A stretch of DNA of 64,000 bases, from contig NZ_SEWX01000001.1 of the NCBI RefSeq assembly GCF_004307455.1, positions 682,001 to 746,000 on the forward strand. The letters are read 5' to 3'. A program made the translations under genes and the position numbers. Position 1 is the stretch's first letter. Every line of letters starts with the position of its first letter. A model generated the notes under the pieces. The model made no database searches. It was given only the letters and a program-made list of their open reading frames with translations, and was not told where the DNA came from. The DNA is from Aquirufa nivalisilvae (GTDB lineage: Bacteria > Bacteroidota > Bacteroidia > Cytophagales > Spirosomataceae). Below, piece after piece: positions 8,764 through 18,025 of this stretch.

Positions 8764-8794
8764 AAAAAAGCTCCCATTTGCTGGGAGCTTTTTT
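8764..8794. terminator. Bidirectional intrinsic terminator
   Basis: A 13-bp stem, AAAAAAGCTCCCA paired with TGGGAGCTTTTTT, has a 5-nt loop and runs of A and T on both sides. It can terminate the acetyltransferase gene on the plus strand and the eno-divIC transcript on the minus strand. Confidence 0.85.
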
Positions 8795-8795
8795 G

Positions 8796-9113
8796 TTAGG
8801 GTTCCAAAGGTTTATTTTCTTCATCGACGATGACAAAAATATCTTCATTGGGTCGTTTCATTAGATATTTTTCACGCGCATATTTTTCCAACAAGGCTGG
8901 GTTTCCGACCACCATTCGGCGCTCTTTTTCCAATTCTTTTAATTTTTGTTGGTAAAAGGCTTTCTCATTCTTCATCACTCTAAGTTCGTTCCACAGACGG
9001 TATTGTACCCGAAGGTCATTAGTATCTAAAAAGAACATCCAAACCAGCATAATACTAGTAGAGATTACATAGAAGCGATATTTTCCAAGAAAAAGCCCTT
9101 TAACGCGATCCAT
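8796..9113 (-). CDS. Septum formation initiator (DivIC/FtsB-like)
   Basis: This is a 105-residue bitopic membrane protein. It has a short cytoplasmic N-terminus, one transmembrane helix (about residues 13-30, FYVISTSIMLVWMFFL), a coiled coil (about residues 38-68, WNELRVMKNEKAFYQQKLKE) and the family's C-terminal region (KYAREKYLMKRPNEDIFVI). DivIC/FtsB proteins bridge FtsL and FtsQ in the divisome. It lies 4 bp downstream of eno on the same strand, the conserved eno-ftsB order seen in many bacteria. Confidence 0.85.
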   Translation of the reverse strand: MDRVKGLFLGKYRFYVISTSIMLVWMFFLDTNDLRVQYRLWNELRVMKNEKAFYQQKLKELEKERRMVVGNPALLEKYAREKYLMKRPNEDIFVIVDEENKPLEP

Positions 9114-9117
9114 GATC

Positions 9118-10467
<1,350 letters not shown>

Positions 10468-10532
10468 TTAGATAAAATCACTGATTTACCGAAAGTCAGC
10501 TGCTTAAATCGCTGATAATTAATCAAATAATA

Positions 10533-11252
10533 ATGAAAGCTAAATTTCTTTTTTCCTCATTTTTCACTTTTACACTTCTTTTTTCTTCACAGCTAAATGC
10601 TCAGACAGCTGAGGTAGAGGTCTTTGAAAAAAAGATTCAAGAGACTCCTAATGCAATATTGTTGGATGTGAGAACATCTGGCGAATTTGGTGGAGGCCAT
10701 TTGCCCAAGGCAACAAATATTGATTTCCGTTCTGCTGATTTTGCGGAGCAAATTAAGAAATTGTCCAAGGATAAGCCTGTACTTATTTACTGCCTTTCAG
10801 GAGGACGCTCGGCACAAGCAGCAGAATTAATGCGTAAAGAAGGATTCCAAGTGACAGAATTGAAGGGAGGGTATTTGAAATGGACGACTAAATTGAAACC
10901 TTTGGAAGGTGTGCCTATTGTGGCTCATGACAAAGGTTGGGATTTAGCTGATTTTACTAAGAAGATTCAAACAGAAAAGGCCGTAGTGGTGGATTTTTAT
11001 GCCAAATGGTGTGCTCCATGTCTTAAAATGATGCCTACTGTAGATAAACTTACCCAAGATTATTCGAGCAAGGTAACTGTCTTAAAAGTAGAGGCTGATG
11101 GTAATCAAGCCATTTTACAATCCTTTGGAATTGACGAAATCCCGAGCTTTTTGGTTTTCCAAGGTGGAAAATTGCTCCAAAAAACATCGGGATTCCGCGA
11201 AGAAGCTCAATTAAAAGAGCTTTTTGATCAATCTATTGGGACCATTCGGTAG
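10533..11252 (+). CDS. Exported rhodanese-thioredoxin fusion protein
   Basis: The protein has 239 residues. A signal peptide (about residues 1-23, ending QLNAQ) is followed by a rhodanese domain (about 25-120) with LLDVRTSGEFGGGHLPKA and an active-site Cys in IYCLSGGRSAQAAEL. A thioredoxin domain (about 135-239) follows, with WCAPCLKMMP (WCxxC) and the cis-Pro in GIDEIPSFLVF. Both active sites are intact. It probably acts in the periplasm on sulfane sulfur or in thiol-disulfide exchange; the substrate is not shown by the sequence. Its last 20 bp overlap the end of the convergent aldo/keto reductase gene. Confidence 0.85.
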   Translation: MKAKFLFSSFFTFTLLFSSQLNAQTAEVEVFEKKIQETPNAILLDVRTSGEFGGGHLPKATNIDFRSADFAEQIKKLSKDKPVLIYCLSGGRSAQAAELMRKEGFQVTELKGGYLKWTTKLKPLEGVPIVAHDKGWDLADFTKKIQTEKAVVVDFYAKWCAPCLKMMPTVDKLTQDYSSKVTVLKVEADGNQAILQSFGIDEIPSFLVFQGGKLLQKTSGFREEAQLKELFDQSIGTIR

Positions 11253-12204
11253 GTTGTCTTTCCCAGCGATGATTTTTAAGTTCTTCCAAAAGGCTAGGAG
11301 CTAAACCCTGGCCGTCAGAAGTACCAATGTTGCTTTTCACATGCTTTAATTTTCTCATGCCAGGGATAATGGTTCCCACATCTGGATTCGATAAGATAAA
11401 GCGAAGAGCCATTTCGGGCATGTCCATATTCACTGGGACCAATGGTTTTAACGCATTCGCGTGATCCACACTGGAGGTTAAGTTTTCTGGAACGAAATAC
11501 GTTGAACGCCAATCGTCGGCAGGGAAAGTGGTATTATAATCCAATAAGCCCGTTAAGCTTCCTTCATCCAATGGTACACGTGCAATGATACCAATGTCTA
11601 ATTTTTGACAAAGTGGGAACAGTTGGTCTTCAGGGTTTTGGTCAAAGATGTTGTAAATCACCTGTACTGAAGAAAACAAGTTGGTTTCCAGTGAGCGCAG
11701 GCAGTTATTCGGTTCCCAACGGTTGACAGAGATTCCCCAATGTTTGACCTTCCCTTCTTGCGTTAATTTTTGAACTGCTTCTTTCCAATCGTCATTATCT
11801 GCCCATGCATCTTCCCAAACGTGGAATTGCTGTAAATCAATTTGCTCTACACCTAAGTTTTTCAAGCTTTTTTCCGTGTATTCAATGATGTGCTGAGCAG
11901 GGAAACAATCCTTTAATTCGAAATGTGATTTGGAAGGCCAAATAAAGTTTTTAGGTGGAATTTTAGTGGCGGCATATAATTGTTTTTCGGCATGTTTTTT
12001 AAGCAATGAACCTAAAATTTGTTCAGATAATCCTTCTCCATAGCCCCATGCTGTATCAAAGAAATTACAGCCTAATTCTACGGATAATTCCAAGGATTTT
12101 TGAACTTCATTATCGTCGGAACCTGTCCAACCGGCTAAGCCCCACATGCCGTAGCCTACCTCACTTATTTGCCAATTTGTTTTGCCAAAACGTCTGTATT
12201 TCAT
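11233..12204 (-). CDS. Aldo/keto reductase
   Basis: The 323-residue protein starts MKYRRFGKTNWQISEVGYGM and has the catalytic tetrad region NFFDTAWGYGEGLSEQILG (Asp and Tyr) with Lys in YAATKIPPK. HVWED takes the place of the catalytic His, and the NADPH-binding end has GTIIPGMRKLKHVKSNIG. It probably reduces a sugar or aldehyde in the cytoplasm with NADPH. It stands alone, convergent with the rhodanese-thioredoxin gene, and the substrate is unknown. Confidence 0.85.
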   Translation of the reverse strand: MKYRRFGKTNWQISEVGYGMWGLAGWTGSDDNEVQKSLELSVELGCNFFDTAWGYGEGLSEQILGSLLKKHAEKQLYAATKIPPKNFIWPSKSHFELKDCFPAQHIIEYTEKSLKNLGVEQIDLQQFHVWEDAWADNDDWKEAVQKLTQEGKVKHWGISVNRWEPNNCLRSLETNLFSSVQVIYNIFDQNPEDQLFPLCQKLDIGIIARVPLDEGSLTGLLDYNTTFPADDWRSTYFVPENLTSSVDHANALKPLVPVNMDMPEMALRFILSNPDVGTIIPGMRKLKHVKSNIGTSDGQGLAPSLLEELKNHRWERQPTEWSQ

Positions 12205-12347
12205 GTCGTGATTTTTTTCTTAAAGGTAAGGATTTTCTAAGAGCCGCCTGACCTGAAAAATAAGTATTTGGGTATATTTTGGAATATGTTTTAATCAAGT
12301 TTTAGTTAAAATTTTTGACAAATTATGTTTGAACAGGTTCTAGAATG

Positions 12348-12362
12348 TTAACAAATTGTTAA
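12348..12362. promoter_or_regulatory. Palindrome upstream of the LytTR gene
   Basis: TTAACAA-A-TTGTTAA is a perfect inverted repeat 130 bp before the LytTR gene, in a 288-bp gap otherwise holding AT-rich DNA and no full TAnnTTTG match. It could be a binding site for this or another regulator. The assignment is weak because AT-rich palindromes arise by chance. Confidence 0.3.
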
Positions 12363-12492
12363 ATTAAAATGCCCTAATTGTTATTTAAAAGCGTTAATAA
12401 CACAAATAACGTGAATTATGAATTTTTATTTAAGAACATTGGGTAGCTTTACATCGTAAATGTTCCCTGTGTCAGTTTAATCTACTTAATTT

Positions 12493-12858
12493 ATGAAAAA
12501 TATAAAGCCTGTTTCTAGTGACGAGAAGTTATTGATAAATTTAGGAACCTTTAAAGTTTGCCCTAGTTGTATTCTTTTTATTCGAGGAGAAGGAAACTAT
12601 TCCAATATATTTCTGAAAGATGGTCGTAAGGTTCTTTCTTGTCGGACCTTGAAATTTTTTGAAACTTTATTACAAGATTATGGATTCATTCGCCCATCCA
12701 AATCAGCATTAGTTAATCCAACATGTATTTCATCTGTAGATTTAAAATACGGTAAAGTGATTAAGTTGACGAATGATGTCAATATCTCTATTTCTCGTCG
12801 CCAAGTACGACCTTTGCGCGACTTCCTAAGTAATCATGCTTTAGCTGGGGCATCGTAG
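12493..12858 (+). CDS. Stand-alone LytTR DNA-binding domain regulator
   Basis: The 121-residue protein is almost entirely one LytTR domain: CILFIRGEGNYSNIFLKDGR, then LKFFETLLQDYGFIRPSKSA, ending in SISRRQVRPLRDFL. It has no receiver or membrane segment, so any input must come from elsewhere. LytTR proteins bind DNA with a beta-fold and regulate surface, competence or toxin genes. It is monocistronic and converges on mazF with a 6-bp gap. Its targets cannot be named from the sequence. Confidence 0.85.
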   Translation: MKNIKPVSSDEKLLINLGTFKVCPSCILFIRGEGNYSNIFLKDGRKVLSCRTLKFFETLLQDYGFIRPSKSALVNPTCISSVDLKYGKVIKLTNDVNISISRRQVRPLRDFLSNHALAGAS

Positions 12859-12864
12859 AACTTC

Positions 12865-13188
12865 TTAATCTACGTAAGTTTCTCGCATTATTTTTTTCAG
12901 TTCGATCATCTCACTGGCGTCTAGAAATTCCAATGTTTTGATGATGCGTTTTCTGTCAATGGTGCGGATTTGGTCCAGTACGACCCAGCCTTGAGTATCA
13001 TTAAAAATGACAGGAACTCGAGTTGGATAAGTTTTACTTTGAGTAGTCATGGGTGCAATGACGATAGTCTGCAAATATTGATTCATCTCATTTGGAGAAA
13101 TAACAACACACGGACACGTTTTTTTCATTTCACTTCCTTGCGTGGGATCCAAATTGACAAGCACGATTTGGTATTGCTTTATTTCCAT
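12865..13188 (-). CDS. MazF/PemK-family mRNA interferase toxin
   Basis: This is a 107-residue protein of the PemK/MazF fold, an RNA-cleaving toxin. Diagnostic segments are YQIVLVNLDPTQGSEMKKTC near the N-terminus (the usual P-x-x-G-x-E-x-x-K loop), PCVVISPNEMN, VIAPMTT and the C-terminal VVLDQIRTIDRKRI. Its start overlaps the end of the antitoxin gene by 10 bp, so the pair is translationally coupled. The protein looks full length. Confidence 0.9.
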   Translation of the reverse strand: MEIKQYQIVLVNLDPTQGSEMKKTCPCVVISPNEMNQYLQTIVIAPMTTQSKTYPTRVPVIFNDTQGWVVLDQIRTIDRKRIIKTLEFLDASEMIELKKIMRETYVD

Positions 13189-13424
13189 GCTTCTAAGGAT
13201 TCATCTTCGAATACATCGGGTATCAGTAATTGATCTTCTTGGTTTTCACTCATTTGTCGGAATGCCTCAGTCCAGCCTTTTCTAGCCTTTTGAATAGGTT
13301 TTAAAACAATGCAATCTTCCTGTAAAATGAGTTCAATGCTGTCTTCTATTTGATATTTTTCGAGCATTGTTTTCGAAAGACGTATGCCTTTGGAGTTTCC
13401 TATGGGTATAATGGATATTTTCAT
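13179..13424 (-). CDS. MazE/AbrB-type antitoxin
   Basis: The 81-residue protein has an N-terminal SpoVT/AbrB swapped-hairpin DNA-binding domain (MKISIIPIGNSKGIRLSKTM, where the family has GNSxGIRIPK). A C-terminal acidic tail (NQEDQLLIPDVFEDESLEAW) is of the type that occupies the MazF active site. It precedes and overlaps the toxin gene. Autoregulation is supported by a perfect operator-like inverted repeat immediately upstream, over the -7 element. Confidence 0.88.
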   Translation of the reverse strand: MKISIIPIGNSKGIRLSKTMLEKYQIEDSIELILQEDCIVLKPIQKARKGWTEAFRQMSENQEDQLLIPDVFEDESLEAWK

Positions 13425-13429
13425 ATGAA

Positions 13430-13462
13430 CATTTTTGTAATTACAAAGTTATTACAAAAATG
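13430..13462 (-). promoter_or_regulatory. mazEF promoter with overlapping palindromic operator
   Basis: A perfect 12-bp inverted repeat, CATTTTTGTAAT and ATTACAAAAATG, has a 9-bp spacer. Inside it lie the minus-strand -7 element TAACTTTG (13444-13451) and a second palindrome, TTGTAATTACAA (13435-13446). Binding by the MazE dimer here would block the promoter, the usual mode of autoregulation for such modules. Confidence 0.7.
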
Positions 13463-13658
13463 AATATTCCAATGTATTTAACTTAGTCTTTCAGAGTATG
13501 AATCAGAGCTTACTATCATTTACATGATCTAGATTGATTCGAATTTGAGCATTGAATTTGATAAAATCTAGCTGCTAGGAAAATATACAGTTTGTTGATA
13601 ATTGGTCGGATTAATATTCTTTTAATTGTCTCTTTGGAAAAAATTATAAAGCTTGTCC

Positions 13659-14153
13659 TTATTTGAATAACTCCTTTATCGTTTTCATGGCTATGAACAT
13701 TTTGCTACTATCGGGTAATGAAATGAAACCAAATTGTTCATAGAAGATGCTGGCTTCTGAATCGATGGGATCCACTACAACGGCGAATGAGCCCATTACA
13801 ATAGAAGCTTCCAAACATCTTTTGAGTGCATCAATAAGTAAGATTTTTCCTAATCCCTTACCCTGAAATTTATTATCTATGGCAAGTCGTCCTACAAGAC
13901 TAATGGGAATAGAAGTGTAAGAGGGAGGAAGTTTTTTTTGGATGTACTCAGGGAAATGATGTAATGGAATGCTATAATTGGAGAGTGTATAGAAACCTTG
14001 AATCAGGTTTGATTTGGGTTCGGCCAATATAAAACACGCAGCAAGTTTCCTTTTGACATCTTGTGAAGCTTGTGTTTTTAGATAGTTGTTAAGTAAGTCT
14101 TTCCCGCAATCAAAGTCGGCTCGTTTGTGTTTGGAATTAAGTAATTCAATCAT
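13659..14153 (-). CDS. GNAT acetyltransferase toxin (TacT/AtaT-like)
   Basis: The 164-residue GNAT protein begins MIELLNSKHKRADFDCGKDL, the characteristic start of TacT-like toxins, then LNNYLKTQASQDV. The acetyl-CoA-binding motif is VGRLAIDNKFQGKGLGKILL (about residues 87-106), and the C-terminal FYEQFGF has the catalytic Tyr region. Such toxins acetylate the amino group of charged tRNAs. It lies 2 bp behind a DUF1778 antitoxin gene. The tRNA target here is inferred from the family only. Confidence 0.88.
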   Translation of the reverse strand: MIELLNSKHKRADFDCGKDLLNNYLKTQASQDVKRKLAACFILAEPKSNLIQGFYTLSNYSIPLHHFPEYIQKKLPPSYTSIPISLVGRLAIDNKFQGKGLGKILLIDALKRCLEASIVMGSFAVVVDPIDSEASIFYEQFGFISLPDSSKMFIAMKTIKELFK

Positions 14154-14155
14154 GG

Positions 14156-14452
14156 CTAAAGCTTAGCTGACCATTGTTGGTATTCTTTCAAGGCTTTCTT
14201 CAAACTTTCTTTGGGTTTATTAGCATGTGTTATGGCGTCAAAAAATAATTGAGCATCCTTTTCACTGGCAAGAATCAACTCTTGTTGCTGGATGATCTCT
14301 TGAGCTTTTTCTTGAGCAGATTGAAATACAAAATCACTGAGATTTCGGTAACCACCTAGTGTTGCTGCTTTTTCAAACAATTGTTTTTGCTCTTTGGGAA
14401 GCCTTGCATCAAACCGACTTTGTTCTTTTATGCTGCTTTTCATTCTTTCCAT
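14156..14452 (-). CDS. DUF1778 ribbon-helix-helix antitoxin (TacA-like)
   Basis: The 98-residue protein has an N-terminal RHH domain (SRFDARLPKEQKQLFEKAAT, then GGYRNLSDFVFQSAQEKA) and a helical C-terminal tail that neutralises the toxin (DAQLFFDAITHANKPKESLK). DUF1778 proteins pair with GNAT toxins, as here. A 16-bp perfect palindrome overlapping the -7 element just upstream is the probable operator. Confidence 0.9.
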   Translation of the reverse strand: MERMKSSIKEQSRFDARLPKEQKQLFEKAATLGGYRNLSDFVFQSAQEKAQEIIQQQELILASEKDAQLFFDAITHANKPKESLKKALKEYQQWSAKL

Positions 14453-14462
14453 TTTTCACAAA

Positions 14463-14489
14463 TGTACGTATTTTGTACGTACAAAAATA
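14463..14489 (-). promoter_or_regulatory. TacAT-type promoter and operator palindrome
   Basis: TTTTGTACGTACAAAA (14471-14486) is a perfect palindrome preceded by a further half site, TGTACGTA (14463-14470). The minus-strand -7 element TATTTTTG (14482-14489) overlaps its edge. The gap from here to 14747 holds AT-rich DNA in which no other clear site was seen. Confidence 0.7.
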
Positions 14490-14747
14490 GTATTTTTAAG
14501 TTAGGTTATTTTTCTGAATTCATTGTAAAATAGTCAAATTGAATTGATTCAATCTAGTATACTGAAAAGATAATCAGTTAATTGATTGTTGCGTTTGGGA
14601 TTTCAAATCTTGAAAGTGAAACTTTTTGAAATAGGGCATCAAATTCAGTAGGATTAATCCGCCAGTAAAAAACTTATTCCCCAATTCATTTCATTTATTT
14701 CTACGAATAGTTAAATTCGTGGATATCTATTTTATCATATTAATACA

Positions 14748-15608
14748 ATGGAAAGAAGAATATTTTTAAAAGGCTTAGCCTTAGGAGTTTCGGGCCTATA
14801 CGCTCACTCCAGCCTTGCAGCCAATCCTTATTTAGGACCTTTGGGTGTACAACTATACACTGTCCGTGACGCCGTAGCCAAAGACCTAGAAGGATCCTTG
14901 GAGAAATTGGCTGGACTTGGATATAAAAACCTAGAAATCTACGGATACAATGGTACTTTCTTTGGCAAAACGGCCCATGAATTTAAAACCATTCTAGATC
15001 GTGTGGGCTTAAAAGTAGTTAGCTCTCACCATACTTCAGGTATCGCTATCAAATCCAAAGGTACATTGTCTGACGGATGGCAAAAGGCTGTAGAAGATTT
15101 ACACCACGTGGGTGCAGAGTTCATGGTATGTGCATTCTTATTCCCGAATGAGCGTAGTGCAGATCATTACAAGGCCCTACCAAGTTTATTGACTAGCTCT
15201 GGAGAAGCCACTAAATCGGCAGGTATCCAGTTCGCCTACCATAATCACGATTTTGAATTTGTGAAGTCGGCAGATTTTGTTCCTTACGATTTCATTTTAC
15301 AAAATACTTCGCCTGATTTGGTGAAAATGGAAGCTGACTTATATTGGTTTGGTCGTGCGGGTATAGACCCAGTTGCTTATTTTGAGAAACACCCAGGTCG
15401 TTTCCCTCTATGGCACGTCAAAGATATGGAAGCAGGAACTAAGGTATTTACTGAGGTTGGAAATGGTACCATTGATTTTGATCGCATCTTCGCAGCTAGA
15501 AAGGCAGCTGGCTTGAAATACTGGTTTGTAGAACAAGATGTAAGTAAGCGTGATCCTTTTGAAAGCTTAAAAATCAGTCGTGATTATTTAGCGAAGAAGA
15601 ATTTTTAG
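14748..15608 (+). CDS. Exported xylose-isomerase-like TIM-barrel (sugar phosphate isomerase/epimerase family)
   Basis: The 286-residue protein has a leader with Arg-Arg (MERRIFLKGLALGVSGL) and then an AP-endonuclease-2/xylose-isomerase barrel: LGVQLYTVRDAVAKD, YKNLEIYGYNGTFFG, AYHNHDFEF with metal-binding His, KMEADLYW and a Glu in KYWFVEQDVSKRDPFES. This family in Bacteroidota often acts on exported or periplasmic sugar derivatives. Substrate and reaction are unknown. It overlaps the end of the convergent DUF5672 gene by 4 bp. Confidence 0.8.
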   Translation: MERRIFLKGLALGVSGLYAHSSLAANPYLGPLGVQLYTVRDAVAKDLEGSLEKLAGLGYKNLEIYGYNGTFFGKTAHEFKTILDRVGLKVVSSHHTSGIAIKSKGTLSDGWQKAVEDLHHVGAEFMVCAFLFPNERSADHYKALPSLLTSSGEATKSAGIQFAYHNHDFEFVKSADFVPYDFILQNTSPDLVKMEADLYWFGRAGIDPVAYFEKHPGRFPLWHVKDMEAGTKVFTEVGNGTIDFDRIFAARKAAGLKYWFVEQDVSKRDPFESLKISRDYLAKKNF

Positions 15609-16333
15609 GATTCTTTTTCTTCCATAAATGGTTCCCAAAAGCTAGGATTGTACTTTTCCCAAGCGTGGCAACCAAAGGGTAATTTCCCTGCATTGAGCTG
15701 AAGGCTGATTTGTGGGTTTTGTTCAAAGGCAAATGCCAAGGCCTCTTTCCAAGTAGGTAATTTGAGCAAGAAGCGAAGGGGAAAAGCTCTTTTATGGTAA
15801 ACAGAAAAAAGCGAATCTTCGTTGGCTGGCCATGTGCCGAACAGCCGATGATACCAGTTTAAAAATTTGATAATGGGGGCCACTTTTCGTAAGGATAGGC
15901 CCCCATTCATCATAATGGGCTCTATCAGCGGCCATTGAAAAGCGTCCTTATTTTCCCAATGTTTCTTCTTTAATTTGGGTGCTCCAATATAATCATAGCC
16001 TTTTTGGCACCAAGCTACCAATTCATCTTGGAACACGTAGGCATCTAATTGATAGATTAGAATAAATTCATGTTGGCTAAAACGCGCGTAAAAAGCTGGG
16101 TCAATCAATAAATGATTGTAGGATTTGGTACTGGTAAAAAAAGATGGGGGGAAAAATTCTAATGATGCATCCGGAAAATATTCCTGTACATAGGGAGCTT
16201 TTAGCCCTTCTGGTAATACAAAATGGATGGGATAGTGGCCTAATATTTTTTTACACTGGAGCAAAGACTTTTGTTCCAATGCCGAAATGGATTCTTTGTA
16301 AATAGGAATAACGATTCCCACCAATGTTTGCAT
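15605..16333 (-). CDS. DUF5672 family protein, likely glycosyltransferase-related
   Basis: The 242-residue protein resembles DUF5672: GIVIPIYKESISALEQKSL at the start, then KILGHYPIHFVLPEGL, LIYQLDAYVFQDEL with an acidic motif, and YIGAPKLKK followed by MMNGGLSLRK. The layout is like a small GT-A fold with the DxD replaced by QLDAY. It directly follows the GT2 gene (16335-17321), so a joint role in decorating a surface glycan is likely. The ATG at 16333 is chosen; a TTG at 16342 would overlap the GT2 stop. Confidence 0.75.
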   Translation of the reverse strand: MQTLVGIVIPIYKESISALEQKSLLQCKKILGHYPIHFVLPEGLKAPYVQEYFPDASLEFFPPSFFTSTKSYNHLLIDPAFYARFSQHEFILIYQLDAYVFQDELVAWCQKGYDYIGAPKLKKKHWENKDAFQWPLIEPIMMNGGLSLRKVAPIIKFLNWYHRLFGTWPANEDSLFSVYHKRAFPLRFLLKLPTWKEALAFAFEQNPQISLQLNAGKLPFGCHAWEKYNPSFWEPFMEEKES

Positions 16334-16334
16334 G

Positions 16335-17321
16335 TTATTCAACGATATCTCCTAATACTGGATGCCACCACTTGCCTCCGTCATGCAATTTATAACCTCC
16401 TTGCAAAACTCCTTTCAAAACGGGCCAAATTCTTAGTAATCGGTTATTGGCTAGCTTGGCGCGCATTTGGTAATGTAACATCCGACTGGCCACTTTTTCC
16501 AAGGCATTTTCAGGAGCTTTTCCACTGGCTTTCAGGTAAGTGTATAGGGCAGAGGAATCGGTTGCTTTTTTCTCGATCTGAACTAATTTAGCCTTTCTAG
16601 AACGCTTGAAACGATCCAAGAGCGAGACTGCCTTTTTTTCGCTTTTGAGGCCCACCTGTTGGCTATCATGTTCTCTATATTGGATTAAAGGCTCTTTTAC
16701 AAAAGCAATTCGATTGGTCATGGACAAATACAAGGCGATCCAGCCATCGTGAATCAGTTCAGGAATGATGTGTGGGGTTGGGAACACTTCTTTTTTTACC
16801 TGAGAGCGAATGGCTAATGTGGCACCTGTAACGACATAGCCTTTTAATAAAATATCAAATGAGTTGCCTGATTTCCAAAGTTCTTGTAATGGCTCAATGA
16901 ATTCTATTTGTTCGAAGCTAGTTTTACCCGTAGGTTTTCCGGCCCGGTCAATCATGATGGCATTGGAGAAAACGGCATCTATTTCAGGATAATTTTCGAA
17001 ATAGCGAACTAAGGTTTCTACTTTATGGGGCAACCATAGGTCGTCCTGATCACTAAAAAAAATGAGGTCTCCACTACATGCCTGCACACACATTTCAAAG
17101 TTCTTGCTACTTCCTACATTCTTTTCGTTTTGATGAATGTGTACTTGGAAAGGCACTTTTTGTTTGAAGGCTTCTAAAATTTCAATGCTTTTGTCACTTG
17201 AACCATCGTCAAAAACAACGAGCTCATGTATGGCTTGAGTCTGTGAAGCTATACTTTCCAGTTGGTATGGGAGGTATTTTTCGCCGTTATAGGTACAAAG
17301 AGCAACTGAAATATGGGGCAT
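16335..17321 (-). CDS. Glycosyltransferase family 2
   Basis: This is a 328-residue GT2 enzyme. It begins HISVALCTYNGEKYLPYQLE and has VFDDGSSDKSIEIL (nucleotide binding) and FSDQDDLWLPHKVE, which contains the DxD-type metal motif and the QDD-x-W signature of rhamnosyltransferase-like GT2 enzymes. A C-terminal basic helical region follows. It transfers a sugar from an NDP donor to a surface polysaccharide or lipid; donor and acceptor are unknown. It is co-directional with and abuts the DUF5672 gene. Confidence 0.88.
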   Translation of the reverse strand: MPHISVALCTYNGEKYLPYQLESIASQTQAIHELVVFDDGSSDKSIEILEAFKQKVPFQVHIHQNEKNVGSSKNFEMCVQACSGDLIFFSDQDDLWLPHKVETLVRYFENYPEIDAVFSNAIMIDRAGKPTGKTSFEQIEFIEPLQELWKSGNSFDILLKGYVVTGATLAIRSQVKKEVFPTPHIIPELIHDGWIALYLSMTNRIAFVKEPLIQYREHDSQQVGLKSEKKAVSLLDRFKRSRKAKLVQIEKKATDSSALYTYLKASGKAPENALEKVASRMLHYQMRAKLANNRLLRIWPVLKGVLQGGYKLHDGGKWWHPVLGDIVE

Positions 17322-17361
17322 TCAAACAGATTAAAAATTCAATATAAGGAAATAACGCTGT

Positions 17362-17988
17362 TTACATAGGAACGTAAACCACTTTTTTAGTCTCAAAATA
17401 TTCTTCGTTGAAGATTTCTCCCAACTCAAATATCTTATGTTTTTTACCAAATTCGGCCAATTCTTCTGTTAAATCTCCACCTTTTAAACAAAATATGCCA
17501 TTTCTCTGGGTATGAAAATGGTTAGGACTAATCTTGTTTTTGACCCAATAATAAAACGGGGTGATACGAGTAACGGCTCTACTGACAACAAACTCAAAGT
17601 CTTGATCTAGGTCTTCAGCTCTAGTGTGTAGAGCAGTGACATTCTCTAGACCCAGCGATGAAGCTACGCCTTCTACTACTTTGATTTTTTTACCGATACT
17701 ATCTACTAAGGTAAATGTACATTGAGGAAATAAAATAGCTAAAGGAATGCCAGGGAAGCCACCGCCTGTTCCTACGTCAAGGATTTCAGTGCCTGGTCGG
17801 AAATTAATGATTTTAGCTATTCCTAAAGAATGAAGCACATGATGTAACATCAGGTTATCGATATCTTTTCTAGAAATCACATTGATTTTTTCATTCCATT
17901 CTTGGTATAAAGGATAGAGCATTTCGAATTGCTCCAATTGTTTGGATGTCAGTTCTGGAAAGTAATTTTTGATGATATCGGCTTTCAT
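17362..17988 (-). CDS. rsmG: 16S rRNA (guanine527-N7)-methyltransferase RsmG
   Basis: RsmG methylates G527 of 16S rRNA with SAM. Recognised by LYQEWNEKINVISRKDIDN, the SAM-binding ILDVGTGGGFPGIPLAI (about residues 69-85) and VVSRAVTRITPF. Length is 208 residues, typical. The ATG at 17988 is used because a TTG at 18006 lies within the -7 element TATCTTTG (18004-18011). Confidence 0.93.
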   Translation of the reverse strand: MKADIIKNYFPELTSKQLEQFEMLYPLYQEWNEKINVISRKDIDNLMLHHVLHSLGIAKIINFRPGTEILDVGTGGGFPGIPLAILFPQCTFTLVDSIGKKIKVVEGVASSLGLENVTALHTRAEDLDQDFEFVVSRAVTRITPFYYWVKNKISPNHFHTQRNGIFCLKGGDLTEELAEFGKKHKIFELGEIFNEEYFETKKVVYVPM

Positions 17989-18003
17989 TTCTTTTTCAAA
18001 GTG

Positions 18004-18011
18004 CAAAGATA
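18004..18011 (-). promoter_or_regulatory. Bacteroidota -7 element for rsmG
   Basis: The minus-strand sequence TATCTTTG is a perfect TAnnTTTG match 15 bp before the rsmG ATG at 17988. The distance and orientation fit a short leader. Confidence 0.6.
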
Positions 18012-18025
18012 CGTAAATGCCTTGT

